Below the pieces are notes generated by a model that saw only the letters and a list, made by a program, of their open reading frames with translations, was not told where the DNA came from and searched no databases. The translations under genes and the position numbers were made by a program. A stretch of 64,000 nucleotides of DNA from Brachybacterium paraconglomeratum (GTDB taxonomy: Bacteria > Actinomycetota > Actinomycetes > Actinomycetales > Dermabacteraceae): the NCBI RefSeq assembly GCF_003994255.1, contig NZ_ML133855.1:248001-312000 (forward strand), given 5' to 3'. Shown piece after piece: positions 44,642 through 52,795 of this stretch. Position 1 is the stretch's first letter; the number at the start of each line of letters is the position of its first letter.

Positions 44642-45636
44642 CAGGCGCGGGCCTCCGCGAGGATCTCGCCGGCGCCGCGGGAGAGCAGGTCCGCGGCGAG
44701 CTCCTGGCCGAGCTCGACCGGGACCGAGCCCGGCCCCGAGAGCGCATCGGCGGCGAGGTCCAGGTCCACCCGGGCCTCGCCCTCGACGACGTGCGTCCCG
44801 TCGGGACGGATCGCGAGGGCGCGCAGGCGCAGAACCTGCGCGGCGGCGGGATCCGTGCCCGGCTCCAGCTCCGCGTACGCGGCGACCGGGGCGGAGCAGC
44901 CCGCCTCGAGCGCCCGCAGCAGGGACCGCTCCGCGGTGACCGCGGCGCGGGTGGCCGCGTCGTCGACCGCCGCGAGACGCTCGGCGAACCAGGGCGCCTG
45001 CGCGAGCGCGGCGGTGGTCGCCTCGACCGCGAGCGCGCCCTGGGCGGGGGCCGGAAGCATGACCTCGACGGGCAGGAGCTCGCTGATCACGGCCTCCCTG
45101 CCCACGCGGCGCAGCCCCGAGGCGGCGAGCACCACGGCATGGAGGTCCGCGTCCGGCCCGAGCGCCCGGTTCAGGCGGGTCTCGACGTTGCCGCGGATCC
45201 CCACGACCTCGAGATCGGGCCGTGCCCGCAGCAGCTGCGCGCCGCGTCGCGGGGAGCCGGTGCCCACCCGCGCCCCGGCCGGGAGCTGCGCGAGGGTCAT
45301 CCCGTCACGGGCGCACAGCGCATCGCGCGGGTCCTCCCGCTCGGGCGAGCAGGCGAGCGTGATCTCGTCCAGCGGCGCGGTGGGCAGGTCCTTCCAGGAA
45401 TGGACCACCACGTCGACCTCGCCGTCCAGCAGAGCCTGTCGCACGGCGGTGACGAACACGCCGGTGCCGCCGATCTGGGCGAGGGGGCTGATGCGGTCGC
45501 GGTCGCCATGGGTGCTCACGTGCACCAGCTCGACCTCGTGACCCGTGCCCTCCACGACCGCGGCGCCGACGTGCCCGGACTGCGTGAGCGCGAGCTCGGA
45601 GGCGCGGGTGCCGAGCCGGAGCGGGGACGCGGTCAC
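44641..45636 (-). CDS. hemC: Porphobilinogen deaminase (hydroxymethylbilane synthase)
   Basis: This 331-residue enzyme joins four porphobilinogens. It shows [52 protein letters not shown] and the dipyrromethane-cofactor Cys in [16 protein letters not shown] 45636 is fixed by the GTGA overlap with the ferrochelatase stop and by the family N-terminus. Confidence 0.95.
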   Translation of the reverse strand: MTASPLRLGTRASELALTQSGHVGAAVVEGTGHEVELVHVSTHGDRDRISPLAQIGGTGVFVTAVRQALLDGEVDVVVHSWKDLPTAPLDEITLACSPEREDPRDALCARDGMTLAQLPAGARVGTGSPRRGAQLLRARPDLEVVGIRGNVETRLNRALGPDADLHAVVLAASGLRRVGREAVISELLPVEVMLPAPAQGALAVEATTAALAQAPWFAERLAAVDDAATRAAVTAERSLLRALEAGCSAPVAAYAELEPGTDPAAAQVLRLRALAIRPDGTHVVEGEARVDLDLAADALSGPGSVPVELGQELAADLLSRGAGEILAEARA

Positions 45637-46886
45637 GAGAGGGATCCTGTGCCCGCCTGGCCGTCGCCGGCCGTGGCGCGGCGCTCGGCCCGGGCCCGCT
45701 CGACGTCCGACGCGGAGTCCACCGCGCTGGTGGTGGGACGGCAGATGCGTCCTGCGCAGCAGTTCACCCCGCACACGTCCGGGGTGCCCCCGAAATCCGT
45801 GACCACCCGTCGCGGGAAGGACTCGTCCAGCCGCTCCTGGACGAGATCCGCGAGGGCGGCGATGAAGCGGGGATCCTCGCCGGAGGTGGCGACGCGGCGG
45901 AAGGCGAGGCCCTTCTCCTCGGCGGTCTCCTTCGCCTCGGTGTCCAGGTCCCACACGACCTCCACATGATCGGTGACGAAGCCGATGGGGACGACGACGA
46001 CCGCGTCGGCGGAGTCCTCCTCGGCGAGCTGGGCGATGACGTCGTTCACGTCCGGCTCGAGCCACGGGATGTGCGGGGCCCCGGAGCGGGACTGGTAGAC
46101 GAGCTGCCAGTCGGGAAGCTCGGGGGCGTCGTCGTGCAGCTGGTCCATCACCCATCGGCAGGCGGCGAGATGCTGCTCGACGTACCAGCCGCCGGACCCC
46201 TCGACCCGCGTCTCCTCCGGCCCGGAGGCCTCGGCCATCGCCGTGGGCACCGAGTGGGTGGAGAAGAGCACCGCGATGCGCTCGCTGTCGTGGCCCTCGG
46301 AGGCGAGGCTCGCCAGTGCGGCCTCGACGCCGTCGACCACCGGCGCGAGGAACCCGGGGTGGTTGAAGTAGACGCGGACCTTGTCGATGGTGACCTCGCC
46401 GGCCAGACCGGTCTCCTCGAGCACCATGCCGAAGTCCTCCCGGTACTGCCGGCAGGAGGAGTACGAGGAGTACGCGCTGGTGACGAGACCGAGTGCGTGG
46501 CGGTGGCCGTCGGCGTGCAGAGCGCGCACCGCCTCGGCGTTGTAGGGCGCCCAGTTGCGGTTGCCGAAGTAGATCGGCAGATCCACGTCGCGGCGTGCGA
46601 GCTCCTCCTCGAGCGCGGCGATCATCGCCTCGTTCTGCTCGGTGATCGGGCTGCGTCCGCCGAGAGCGCGGTAGTGGCCCGCGACCTCCTCCAGCCGCTC
46701 GTCGGGGATCCCGCGACCGCGGGTGACGTTGCGCAGGAAGGGGATGACGTCGTCCTGTCCGTCGGGGCCGCCGAAGGAGGAGAACAGGATCGCGTCGAAG
46801 GGACGGGCCTCGCCGCGTCGCGCATGGGTGGGGGAGTCGGGGGCCGCGGTGCGCGGCGCGGGCATGTGGGTGGTGGTGTCGGTCAT
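45633..46886 (-). CDS. cpfC: Coproporphyrin III ferrochelatase (CpfC type)
   Basis: This 417-residue enzyme inserts Fe(II) into coproporphyrin III. It has ILFSSFGGPDGQDDVIPFLRNV, a YFGNRNWAPY block, TSAYSSYSSCRQYREDF, the catalytic FSTHSVP and a late IGFVTDHVEVVWDLD. The C-terminal CGVNCCAGRIC could hold the [2Fe-2S] cluster seen in actinobacterial enzymes. Linkage to hemQ and hemY supports the coproporphyrin route rather than the protoporphyrin route. ATG 46886 follows GAGGA. Confidence 0.93.
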   Translation of the reverse strand: MTDTTTHMPAPRTAAPDSPTHARRGEARPFDAILFSSFGGPDGQDDVIPFLRNVTRGRGIPDERLEEVAGHYRALGGRSPITEQNEAMIAALEEELARRDVDLPIYFGNRNWAPYNAEAVRALHADGHRHALGLVTSAYSSYSSCRQYREDFGMVLEETGLAGEVTIDKVRVYFNHPGFLAPVVDGVEAALASLASEGHDSERIAVLFSTHSVPTAMAEASGPEETRVEGSGGWYVEQHLAACRWVMDQLHDDAPELPDWQLVYQSRSGAPHIPWLEPDVNDVIAQLAEEDSADAVVVVPIGFVTDHVEVVWDLDTEAKETAEEKGLAFRRVATSGEDPRFIAALADLVQERLDESFPRRVVTDFGGTPDVCGVNCCAGRICRPTTSAVDSASDVERARAERRATAGDGQAGTGSLS

Positions 46887-46932
46887 GGTGTGGTCCTCGG
46901 TGAAGGTCGTGCGGGCAGGGAGGCGTCCGGGA

Positions 46933-47649
46933 TCAGGCCAGGAGCGCGGCGACGTCCTCGAGGTCCTCGAGGCGGCGGCCGGTGTGGAAGGGGAGCTCGT
47001 CGCGCACGTGCAGGCGCGCATCGGAGTAGCGCAGGTGGCGCATCATGTCGACGAGGTCGTGCAGATCATCGGCCTCGAAGGAGAGCAGCCACTCGTAGTC
47101 GCCGAGCGCGAAGGCGGCGACGGTGTTGGCGTTCACCTGCGGGTAGTCGCGGCCCAGCAGGCCGTGCTCGCGCAGCATGCGATTGCGCTCCTCGTCGGGC
47201 AGCAGGTACCACTCGTAGCTGCGCACGAAGGGGTACACGGTGATCCACTGCTTGCGCGTCGCGCTCGGGACCATGAACGAGGGGACGTGGCCCTTGGCGA
47301 ACTCGGCCATGCGGTGCACGCCGACCGACGACCACTCGCGGTGCAGCCAGGTGCCGACCAGGGAGCGCTCGAACTCGCGCAGGCCGCGCTGCAGCGCCTC
47401 GGGGTCCTCGGCGGCGAGCCACAGCATCAGGTCGTCCTCGGCGCGGAAGCCGGAGACGTCGTAGAAGCCGAGGACCTCGACGCCCTCGGCTTCGATCAGC
47501 GGGACCGTCTGGGCGAGCGCCTCGGCGACCTGGGCGGCGGTGAGCTCGCCGTCCTCGGTCAGGCCCGAGAGGCGGCGGAACACGGTGTAGCTCGTGTACC
47601 GGGTGGTCTGCGCGATCTCCTCGGGGGTCGAGGCGGCGGCGTCGTTCAT
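46933..47649 (-). CDS. hemQ: Coproheme decarboxylase (HemQ/ChdC)
   Basis: This 238-residue chlorite-dismutase-fold enzyme decarboxylates coproheme to haem b. It shows YTSYTVFRRL, WLHREWSSVGV, AEFAKGHVPSF, VYPFVRSYEWYLLP (catalytic Tyr region), REHGLLGRDYPQV and a DLVDMMRHLR C-terminal block. ATG 47649 has GGAAGGAA and overlaps the hemY stop (ATGA). It is the defining enzyme of the Gram-positive haem pathway. Confidence 0.95.
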   Translation of the reverse strand: MNDAAASTPEEIAQTTRYTSYTVFRRLSGLTEDGELTAAQVAEALAQTVPLIEAEGVEVLGFYDVSGFRAEDDLMLWLAAEDPEALQRGLREFERSLVGTWLHREWSSVGVHRMAEFAKGHVPSFMVPSATRKQWITVYPFVRSYEWYLLPDEERNRMLREHGLLGRDYPQVNANTVAAFALGDYEWLLSFEADDLHDLVDMMRHLRYSDARLHVRDELPFHTGRRLEDLEDVAALLA

Positions 47650-49136
47650 CGTGGGGTTCCTTCCGTGGGAGCGGTGGGAGAGATCGGGGTGGTCTGCGGG
47701 GCCTGCGCGGCGGCGGCGCGGGCGTCGTCGGCGCGGACGATCGCGTCGAGGCCGGTGCCGGCCCGCCAGGAGCCGACGAGCTCGAGGTCGTCCCGCGCCT
47801 CGAGGAGCGTCGCGAGCGCGTCGAGGGCGGCGCGGTGGCCGGGCCGGGGCCGGCGCATCGCCCGGTCCCAGTCGATCACGGCGGAGTCCGCGAGCTGGGA
47901 GCGGGTGAGCGGGGTGCCGAGGATCGCGGAGGCGTCGGCGAGGGCGAGGTCGACGATCTCCTCGCGCCCCGGCAGCTGCTCGCCGGGACGGCCGTAGGAG
48001 AGCCGCACCAGGTGCGGGGAGGCGGCCGACGGGAGGGCCTCGCGCAGCGCGCGCTCGACGTGCTCCCACTTGGCGCTCGCATGGGTGAGGGCCTTCGCGC
48101 GGATCCCCGGGGTGCCCGGCGCGACCAGCGCACCGGTCCCCGAGGGATGGGAGTCCAGGGCGGGGGCGTCCAGCACCAGGGCGACCAGCCGCACCGCGGC
48201 CGACGGGGTCTCCGGGATCGCCTCGGCGATCTCCGGCGCGGCCCCGGCGAGCAGGGAGCGGGCGGTGTCAGGAGGGCAGGCGAGCACGAGGCGGTCGGCC
48301 TCGAGCTGCTCGCCTCGGGCGGTGCGGACCCGCCACGGCTCGCCCTCGCGGTCCAGGCCCGTGACCTCCACGCCGGTGCGCACCATTCCGCCCGTGGCGA
48401 GCAGCTCCTCGCGCAGCGCCGCGGGAAGGGCCGCCATGGTCGGGGCGAGGGCGTGCACACGGGTCCCGGCGCTCGCGCCGGCCGTGCGGCCGGCGTCGCC
48501 CCGTCGTCCCCCGCCGCGCAGGCGGCGCACGGTCCGCACCAGCGAGCCGTGCTCGGCCAGGCCCGTCGCGAGCTGCGGGGAGGCGGCGGCGAGCTCGAGC
48601 TCGGCCGGATCGGCGGAGTGCACCCCGCCGACGATCGGGGCGACGAGCCGCTCGAGCACCCGTCGGCCCATCCGGCGTCCCACCGTCTCGGCGACGGTCG
48701 CCCCGGGCCCTGCGCCGACGCGGGCGGGCAGCAGGGGCTCGAGCGCCGCGCGCAGCGCCCCCGGCCAGCCGAGCACGGCGCGGACGTCGGCGGCGAGCGG
48801 TCGGCCGGGCACCCCGAGCAGGGCGCCGGCCGGGGCGCGGTGCACCCCAGCGGCGGAGACGATCCGGCTGCCGAGCCCCTCGCGCGGGGAGACGACCCGA
48901 TCTGCGATCCCGAGCTGAGCGACCATCGCGTCGACCGCGCCGGAGGCGGTCGAGTACGCCTCCGCGCCCGCGTTCAGGGCGAGGTCGCCGGCGCCCGGGA
49001 GGGCGAGCTCCGCGACCGCGCCGCCGAGGCGGTCCTCGGCCTCGAGCAGCACCACGCGGTGTCCCGCGCGCTGGTGGCGTCGGGCGGCGAGCAGCCCTGC
49101 GAGGCCGCCGCCGACGACGAGGATCCGGGCGCTCAT
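47646..49136 (-). CDS. hemY: Coproporphyrinogen III oxidase (HemY/CgoX type, FAD)
   Basis: This 496-residue flavoprotein has the dinucleotide-binding RILVVGGGLAGLLAARR with LLEAEDRLGGAV, the family ERLVAPIVGGVHSADP segment and a late ELVGSWRAGTGLDAIV motif. It oxidises coproporphyrinogen III to coproporphyrin III at the membrane face. ATG 49136 is fixed by the ATGA overlap with hemE. An Ala-rich tail of about 25 residues ends the protein. Confidence 0.92.
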   Translation of the reverse strand: MSARILVVGGGLAGLLAARRHQRAGHRVVLLEAEDRLGGAVAELALPGAGDLALNAGAEAYSTASGAVDAMVAQLGIADRVVSPREGLGSRIVSAAGVHRAPAGALLGVPGRPLAADVRAVLGWPGALRAALEPLLPARVGAGPGATVAETVGRRMGRRVLERLVAPIVGGVHSADPAELELAAASPQLATGLAEHGSLVRTVRRLRGGGRRGDAGRTAGASAGTRVHALAPTMAALPAALREELLATGGMVRTGVEVTGLDREGEPWRVRTARGEQLEADRLVLACPPDTARSLLAGAAPEIAEAIPETPSAAVRLVALVLDAPALDSHPSGTGALVAPGTPGIRAKALTHASAKWEHVERALREALPSAASPHLVRLSYGRPGEQLPGREEIVDLALADASAILGTPLTRSQLADSAVIDWDRAMRRPRPGHRAALDALATLLEARDDLELVGSWRAGTGLDAIVRADDARAAAAQAPQTTPISPTAPTEGTPR

Positions 49137-50398
49137 GCCTCGGGCGCCTCCGCGGCGCGCGCGACGCGCTGGGAGTGGAGGAAGGCGACCAGGTCGGTGA
49201 GGACCTGCGGGTCGGTGTCCGGCGGGACGCCGTGGCCGAGGTTCACCACGTGTCCGGCCGCGGCCGCGCCCGCCTCGAGCACGCCGCGCGCCTCCGCGAA
49301 GCGCGCCTCCTCCGAGGTGAACAGGACCGCGGGGTCGATGTTGCCCTGCACCGGGGTGCCGGCGGGGAGGACCTCCAGCGCCCGGTCCAGGCGCAGGCGG
49401 TGGTCCACGCCCATCGCGGTCGCGCCGGCGCCGAGCATCGGCAGCAGCAGGTGCGCGGCGCCGACGCCGAAGTGGATCCGCGGCACCGGCAGGTCCGCGA
49501 CGTGGGCGAGCGCGGCGGCGGAATGGGCCTGGACGTGCTCGAGGTACTGCTCCTGCCCGAGAGCTCCCACCCAGGAGTCGAACAGCTGCACCGCGGAGGC
49601 GCCCGCGAGGACCTGGGCCCGCAGGAAGCGGCCCGACAGCTCCGCAACCCAGGTCGCCAGGCGCTCCCACAGGTCCGGGCGCGAGCGCATCAGCGCGCGG
49701 GTGCGCAGGTGGTCACGGCTGGGGCCGCCCTCGACCATGTAGCTCGCGACGGTGAAGGGAGCGCCGGCGAAGCCGATCAGGGGCGTGGTGCCGAGCTCCG
49801 CCACGGTCAGGCGCACCGCCTCGCTGATCGGGGCGAGCGCCTCCTCGTAGTCGTCGCCGAGCGGGGGCAGCGCCTCGATGTCGGCCTCGGTGCGCACGGG
49901 ATGGTCGAAGACCGGGCCGACGCCCGGGCGGATCTCGACGCCGAGCCCGGCGAGGCGGGCGGGGACGACGATGTCCGAGAAGAAGATCCCGGCGTCCACG
50001 CCGTGGCGGCGCACCGGCTGGAGCGTGATCTCCGCGGCCATGTCGGGGCGGACGCAGGAGTCGAGCATCGTGGTGCCCTCGCGCAGCGCCCGGTACTCGG
50101 GCAGCGAGCGGCCCGCCTGACGCATGAACCACACGCTCGGTGTGTCGCTCCTCACGCCGCGCAGCTCCTGCAGCAGTGAGGCGTCGGCCACGCCGCCGTC
50201 GACGGCGGAGCGGCGCGCGGGGTGCTCCTCGGGGAGCGATCCGGGGCCCGTGGAGGGGTGCGCGGAAGGGGTCTCGGCAAGGGGTGCGGCAGCGGTGGCG
50301 AGCCCGGGGCCTGCGGCGTTCCCGGATGCTGACAGGTGTCGCGATCGATCTGACGCACCGTCGGCAAAAAGGGGCTCTGACATGGGGTTCTGGTTCAT
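49133..50398 (-). CDS. hemE: Uroporphyrinogen decarboxylase
   Basis: This enzyme of 421 residues (from ATG 50398) decarboxylates uroporphyrinogen III to coproporphyrinogen III. It shows the catalytic WFMRQAGRSLPEYR, FFSDIVVPA, GFAGAPFTVASYM, a SWVG block and NLGHGVPPDTDP. The first 69 or so residues are a Ser/Ala/Pro-rich extension. GTG 50191 would give 352 residues, the normal family length, so the true start is uncertain. It leads the minus-strand haem run, 92 nt from the divergent hemA. Confidence 0.92.
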   Translation of the reverse strand: MNQNPMSEPLFADGASDRSRHLSASGNAAGPGLATAAAPLAETPSAHPSTGPGSLPEEHPARRSAVDGGVADASLLQELRGVRSDTPSVWFMRQAGRSLPEYRALREGTTMLDSCVRPDMAAEITLQPVRRHGVDAGIFFSDIVVPARLAGLGVEIRPGVGPVFDHPVRTEADIEALPPLGDDYEEALAPISEAVRLTVAELGTTPLIGFAGAPFTVASYMVEGGPSRDHLRTRALMRSRPDLWERLATWVAELSGRFLRAQVLAGASAVQLFDSWVGALGQEQYLEHVQAHSAAALAHVADLPVPRIHFGVGAAHLLLPMLGAGATAMGVDHRLRLDRALEVLPAGTPVQGNIDPAVLFTSEEARFAEARGVLEAGAAAAGHVVNLGHGVPPDTDPQVLTDLVAFLHSQRVARAAEAPEA

Positions 50399-50477
50399 GA
50401 CGCCCCCATTGTGCACACGTTCGCGCGCGGCGTCGTCCGACGGGTCCTCCGGGGGCGGAGCGAGGGGCGGACGTGTC

Positions 50478-50483
50478 TAGACT
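50478..50483 (+). promoter_or_regulatory. -10 element TAGACT of hemA (leaderless)
   Basis: TAGACT ends 7 nt before ATG 50491, the same spacing as before 2667 and 25117, so the hemA transcript probably begins at the start codon. Confidence 0.45.
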
Positions 50484-50490
50484 GAGGATC

Positions 50491-51966
50491 ATGCTCGCTG
50501 CTCTCCGTGCCTCCCACGAGCATCTCGACCTCGAGATGCTCGACGCCCTGACCCGGGGTGCGGAGTCCCTGCCCGAGGCGCTCGAGGAGCTGCAGGCCGA
50601 GCGCGCCGGGACCGTCGGCGCCCCGCCCGTCGTCTCCGGAGCGGTGGTGCTCAGCACCTGCAACCGGCTCGAGGTCTACCTCGACACCGAGCGCTTCCAC
50701 GAGGGCGTCGAGCTCGTGATCGACGCGGTCTCCCGCACCAGCGGCCTGGACCGCGAGGTGGTCTCCCTCTGCTTCGACGCCGCGATGGACGCCCCTGTCC
50801 CGCAGCACCTGTTCGAGGTCACCTCGGGGCTGCGGTCGATCGTGATGGGCGAGGCCGAGATCTCCGGCCAGGTGAAGCAGGCCTACGAGGCCGCGCGCCG
50901 CGCCGGTCGCACCACCTCGATGCTCCACGACCTCTTCCAGCACGGCTTCCGCTGCGCCAAGAGCGTCGCCACCCAGGCCCCCGTCGGCGCCGCGGGTCGC
51001 TCCGGCGCCTCCGTCGCGCTGGACCGCGCCGGGATGCAGCTCGGCGGCTTCGAGGGCCGCAGCGTGCTGATCGTCGGCACCGGCGCCTACGCCCGGCTGG
51101 GGCTGTCGGAGCTGGCGCGACGCGGCGTCTCCCGGATGCAGGTCTTCTCGCCGTCCGGGCGGGCGGCGGGCTTCGCCGAGCGCCACGGCGCGGAGGCCGT
51201 CGAGGCCGAGGGGCTCGAGCGGGCCCTGCGCGAGGCCGACCTGGTGCTGGCCGCCTCCGGTCGCGGCACCTCGCTGTTCCCCGAGCTGTTCCTGAACGCG
51301 GGCCGCACCGTCGTGCTCGACCTCGCGCTGCACTCCGACCTCCACCCCCTCGTGCGCCACCTCAAGGGCATCACCGTGCTGGGGCTGGAGGACCTGCGCC
51401 GGGAGGACCCGGACGGCGAGGACCCGGCGCTGGTGACCGCTCGCGGCATCATCGCCGAGAACGTCGAGGCCTTCCGCCAGCAGCAGGAGGTGCGCCGCAT
51501 CGACCCGGCGATGGCCGCCCTGCGCCGCGAGGTGTTCGACGCGGCCGACGGGGAGATCGACCGCCTGCGCCGCGACGTCTCCGGGGAGACCGCCGACCAG
51601 CTCGAGCGCTCGGTGCGCCGCATCCTCGCCAGGGTCATGCACCAGCCCGCCGAGCGGGCCCGGCACCTGGCCGAGACCGGCTTCGCCGACGAGTACGTCT
51701 CCGCCTTCCACACGATCTTCGGGATCGACATCTCCTCCGCGCAGGGCGCCGAGGACCCGACGGTGCCCGCCGCGCCCGGAGCGGCCGAGCCCGTCCCGGC
51801 CGGCTGGATGCGCGTGGACCGCACCGTCCCGCCCGGCCCCGCCGACCTCGCGGGCCCGGCGGGAGCGGCCGCCCTCGCCGTCGGCGGCCGGCCCACCGGC
51901 GCGGCGCTCGCCCGGCGGACCCTGCGCGGCGGGGGCTGCCCGGCCGGGCACGACGCCGAGGGCTGA
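50491..51966 (+). CDS. hemA: Glutamyl-tRNA reductase
   Basis: This 491-residue enzyme reduces glutamyl-tRNA to glutamate-1-semialdehyde. It has the catalytic STCNRLE (Cys57), the SGLRSIVMGEAEISGQVKQAY region, NADPH-binding VLIVGTGAYARLG and a C-terminal dimerisation helix. The last 60 or so residues (after FHTIFGID) are an Ala/Pro/Gly-rich tail not usual in the family. ATG 50491 is preferred over GTG 50473 because of the -10 at 50478. It is divergent from hemE, so the pathway's first and later genes share one control region. Confidence 0.94.
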   Translation: MLAALRASHEHLDLEMLDALTRGAESLPEALEELQAERAGTVGAPPVVSGAVVLSTCNRLEVYLDTERFHEGVELVIDAVSRTSGLDREVVSLCFDAAMDAPVPQHLFEVTSGLRSIVMGEAEISGQVKQAYEAARRAGRTTSMLHDLFQHGFRCAKSVATQAPVGAAGRSGASVALDRAGMQLGGFEGRSVLIVGTGAYARLGLSELARRGVSRMQVFSPSGRAAGFAERHGAEAVEAEGLERALREADLVLAASGRGTSLFPELFLNAGRTVVLDLALHSDLHPLVRHLKGITVLGLEDLRREDPDGEDPALVTARGIIAENVEAFRQQQEVRRIDPAMAALRREVFDAADGEIDRLRRDVSGETADQLERSVRRILARVMHQPAERARHLAETGFADEYVSAFHTIFGIDISSAQGAEDPTVPAAPGAAEPVPAGWMRVDRTVPPGPADLAGPAGAAALAVGGRPTGAALARRTLRGGGCPAGHDAEG

Positions 51967-51984
51967 GACTCCCGGGACCGGGAC

Positions 51985-52000
51985 CGCGGCCGGAGCCGCG
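51985..52000. terminator. Short GC hairpin between convergent genes
   Basis: CGCGGC pairs with GCCGCG over loop CGGA, between hemA and the minus-strand gene at 52010. It is short but fully paired. Confidence 0.4.
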
Positions 52001-52009
52001 ATCCGCCGG

Positions 52010-52402
52010 TCAGCGTCGGGAGCGCCTCCACCAGCGGCGACGAGGCGCGGGAGCCACGGACGGCTCGAGATCCTCCGACGGCTCGGTCTCCTGCGAGTGC
52101 TCGAGCTCCTCGGGGTCGATCCGCAGGCCGTCCTCGTCGACCCACACGTCGGTCCAGCCGACGTCGGACTCGTCCCGGGGCACGAAGGGGCGACGGCCCG
52201 GCAGGAGCTCCTCGACCTCGGCCGCCGCCGGCTCCTGCGGGACGCGGACCTCCTCGCCGCGGTGCGGCACCGGGCAGGTCCAGAAGAACGGGCACCCCGG
52301 ACAGCCGGCGGTCTCCTCGTCGGGAGCCGCCTCGCGCTGCATCGCGACGGTGTCGATCTGCTGCAGCATGCGCAGACGCGAGTCGTAGGGGTTGATCTCC
52401 AT
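52010..52402 (-). CDS. Small hypothetical protein with a Cys motif
   Basis: This 130-residue protein is not recognised. It starts MEINPYDSRLRMLQQIDTV and carries GCPGCPFFWTCPVPH at about residues 33-47, a close CxxCxxxxxC pattern that could bind zinc or iron-sulfur. The rest is acidic, Pro-rich and likely disordered, ending in a basic RRRWWRRSRR tail. It is convergent with hemA and 92 nt from the divergent small gene at 52495. Confidence 0.6.
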   Translation of the reverse strand: MEINPYDSRLRMLQQIDTVAMQREAAPDEETAGCPGCPFFWTCPVPHRGEEVRVPQEPAAAEVEELLPGRRPFVPRDESDVGWTDVWVDEDGLRIDPEELEHSQETEPSEDLEPSVAPAPRRRWWRRSRR

Positions 52403-52494
52403 CTCGCGCCCAGCCTACTGCCGGGACGCGGGGCCGCCGCACCGGGCGGGTGACCGTAGGATCAGGTGTCGACCACCAGCACGAGGAGACCCGA

Positions 52495-52761
52495 ATGAGC
52501 ACCCCGGCCGAGCGCGTCCGCGACACCACCCGACGCCTTCTCACGCTGCTCGAGGAGGGCGAGTCCACGACGCCCGAGGCGATCACGCTGCGCGCCGAGC
52601 TCGCCGAGGCCACCGCCGAGGCGGGCCAGCTCGAGGACGCCTACTACCAGGCCGACGAGCTGCTCAAGGACGCGCGGCGCGAGCACGGCGAGGAGCACGA
52701 GGCGACCGTCCGGGCGCGCGCCGCGAAGGACGCGGTCGAGGAGATCGTCCGCCAAGGCTGA
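52495..52761 (+). CDS. Small helical TPR-like protein
   Basis: This 88-residue protein of continuous helical character (TRRLLTLLEEGESTTPEA, AELAEATAEAGQLEDAYYQ) resembles a pair of tetratricopeptide-like hairpins. The ATG has a GAGGAG site, and a TAGGAT -10 lies at 52457-52462. No function is recognised. It is convergent with the acyltransferase gene that ends at 52796. Confidence 0.65.
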   Translation: MSTPAERVRDTTRRLLTLLEEGESTTPEAITLRAELAEATAEAGQLEDAYYQADELLKDARREHGEEHEATVRARAAKDAVEEIVRQG

Positions 52762-52795
52762 GCCGGCGCGGACCTCGGCCCGTCGGCCCCGCGCC

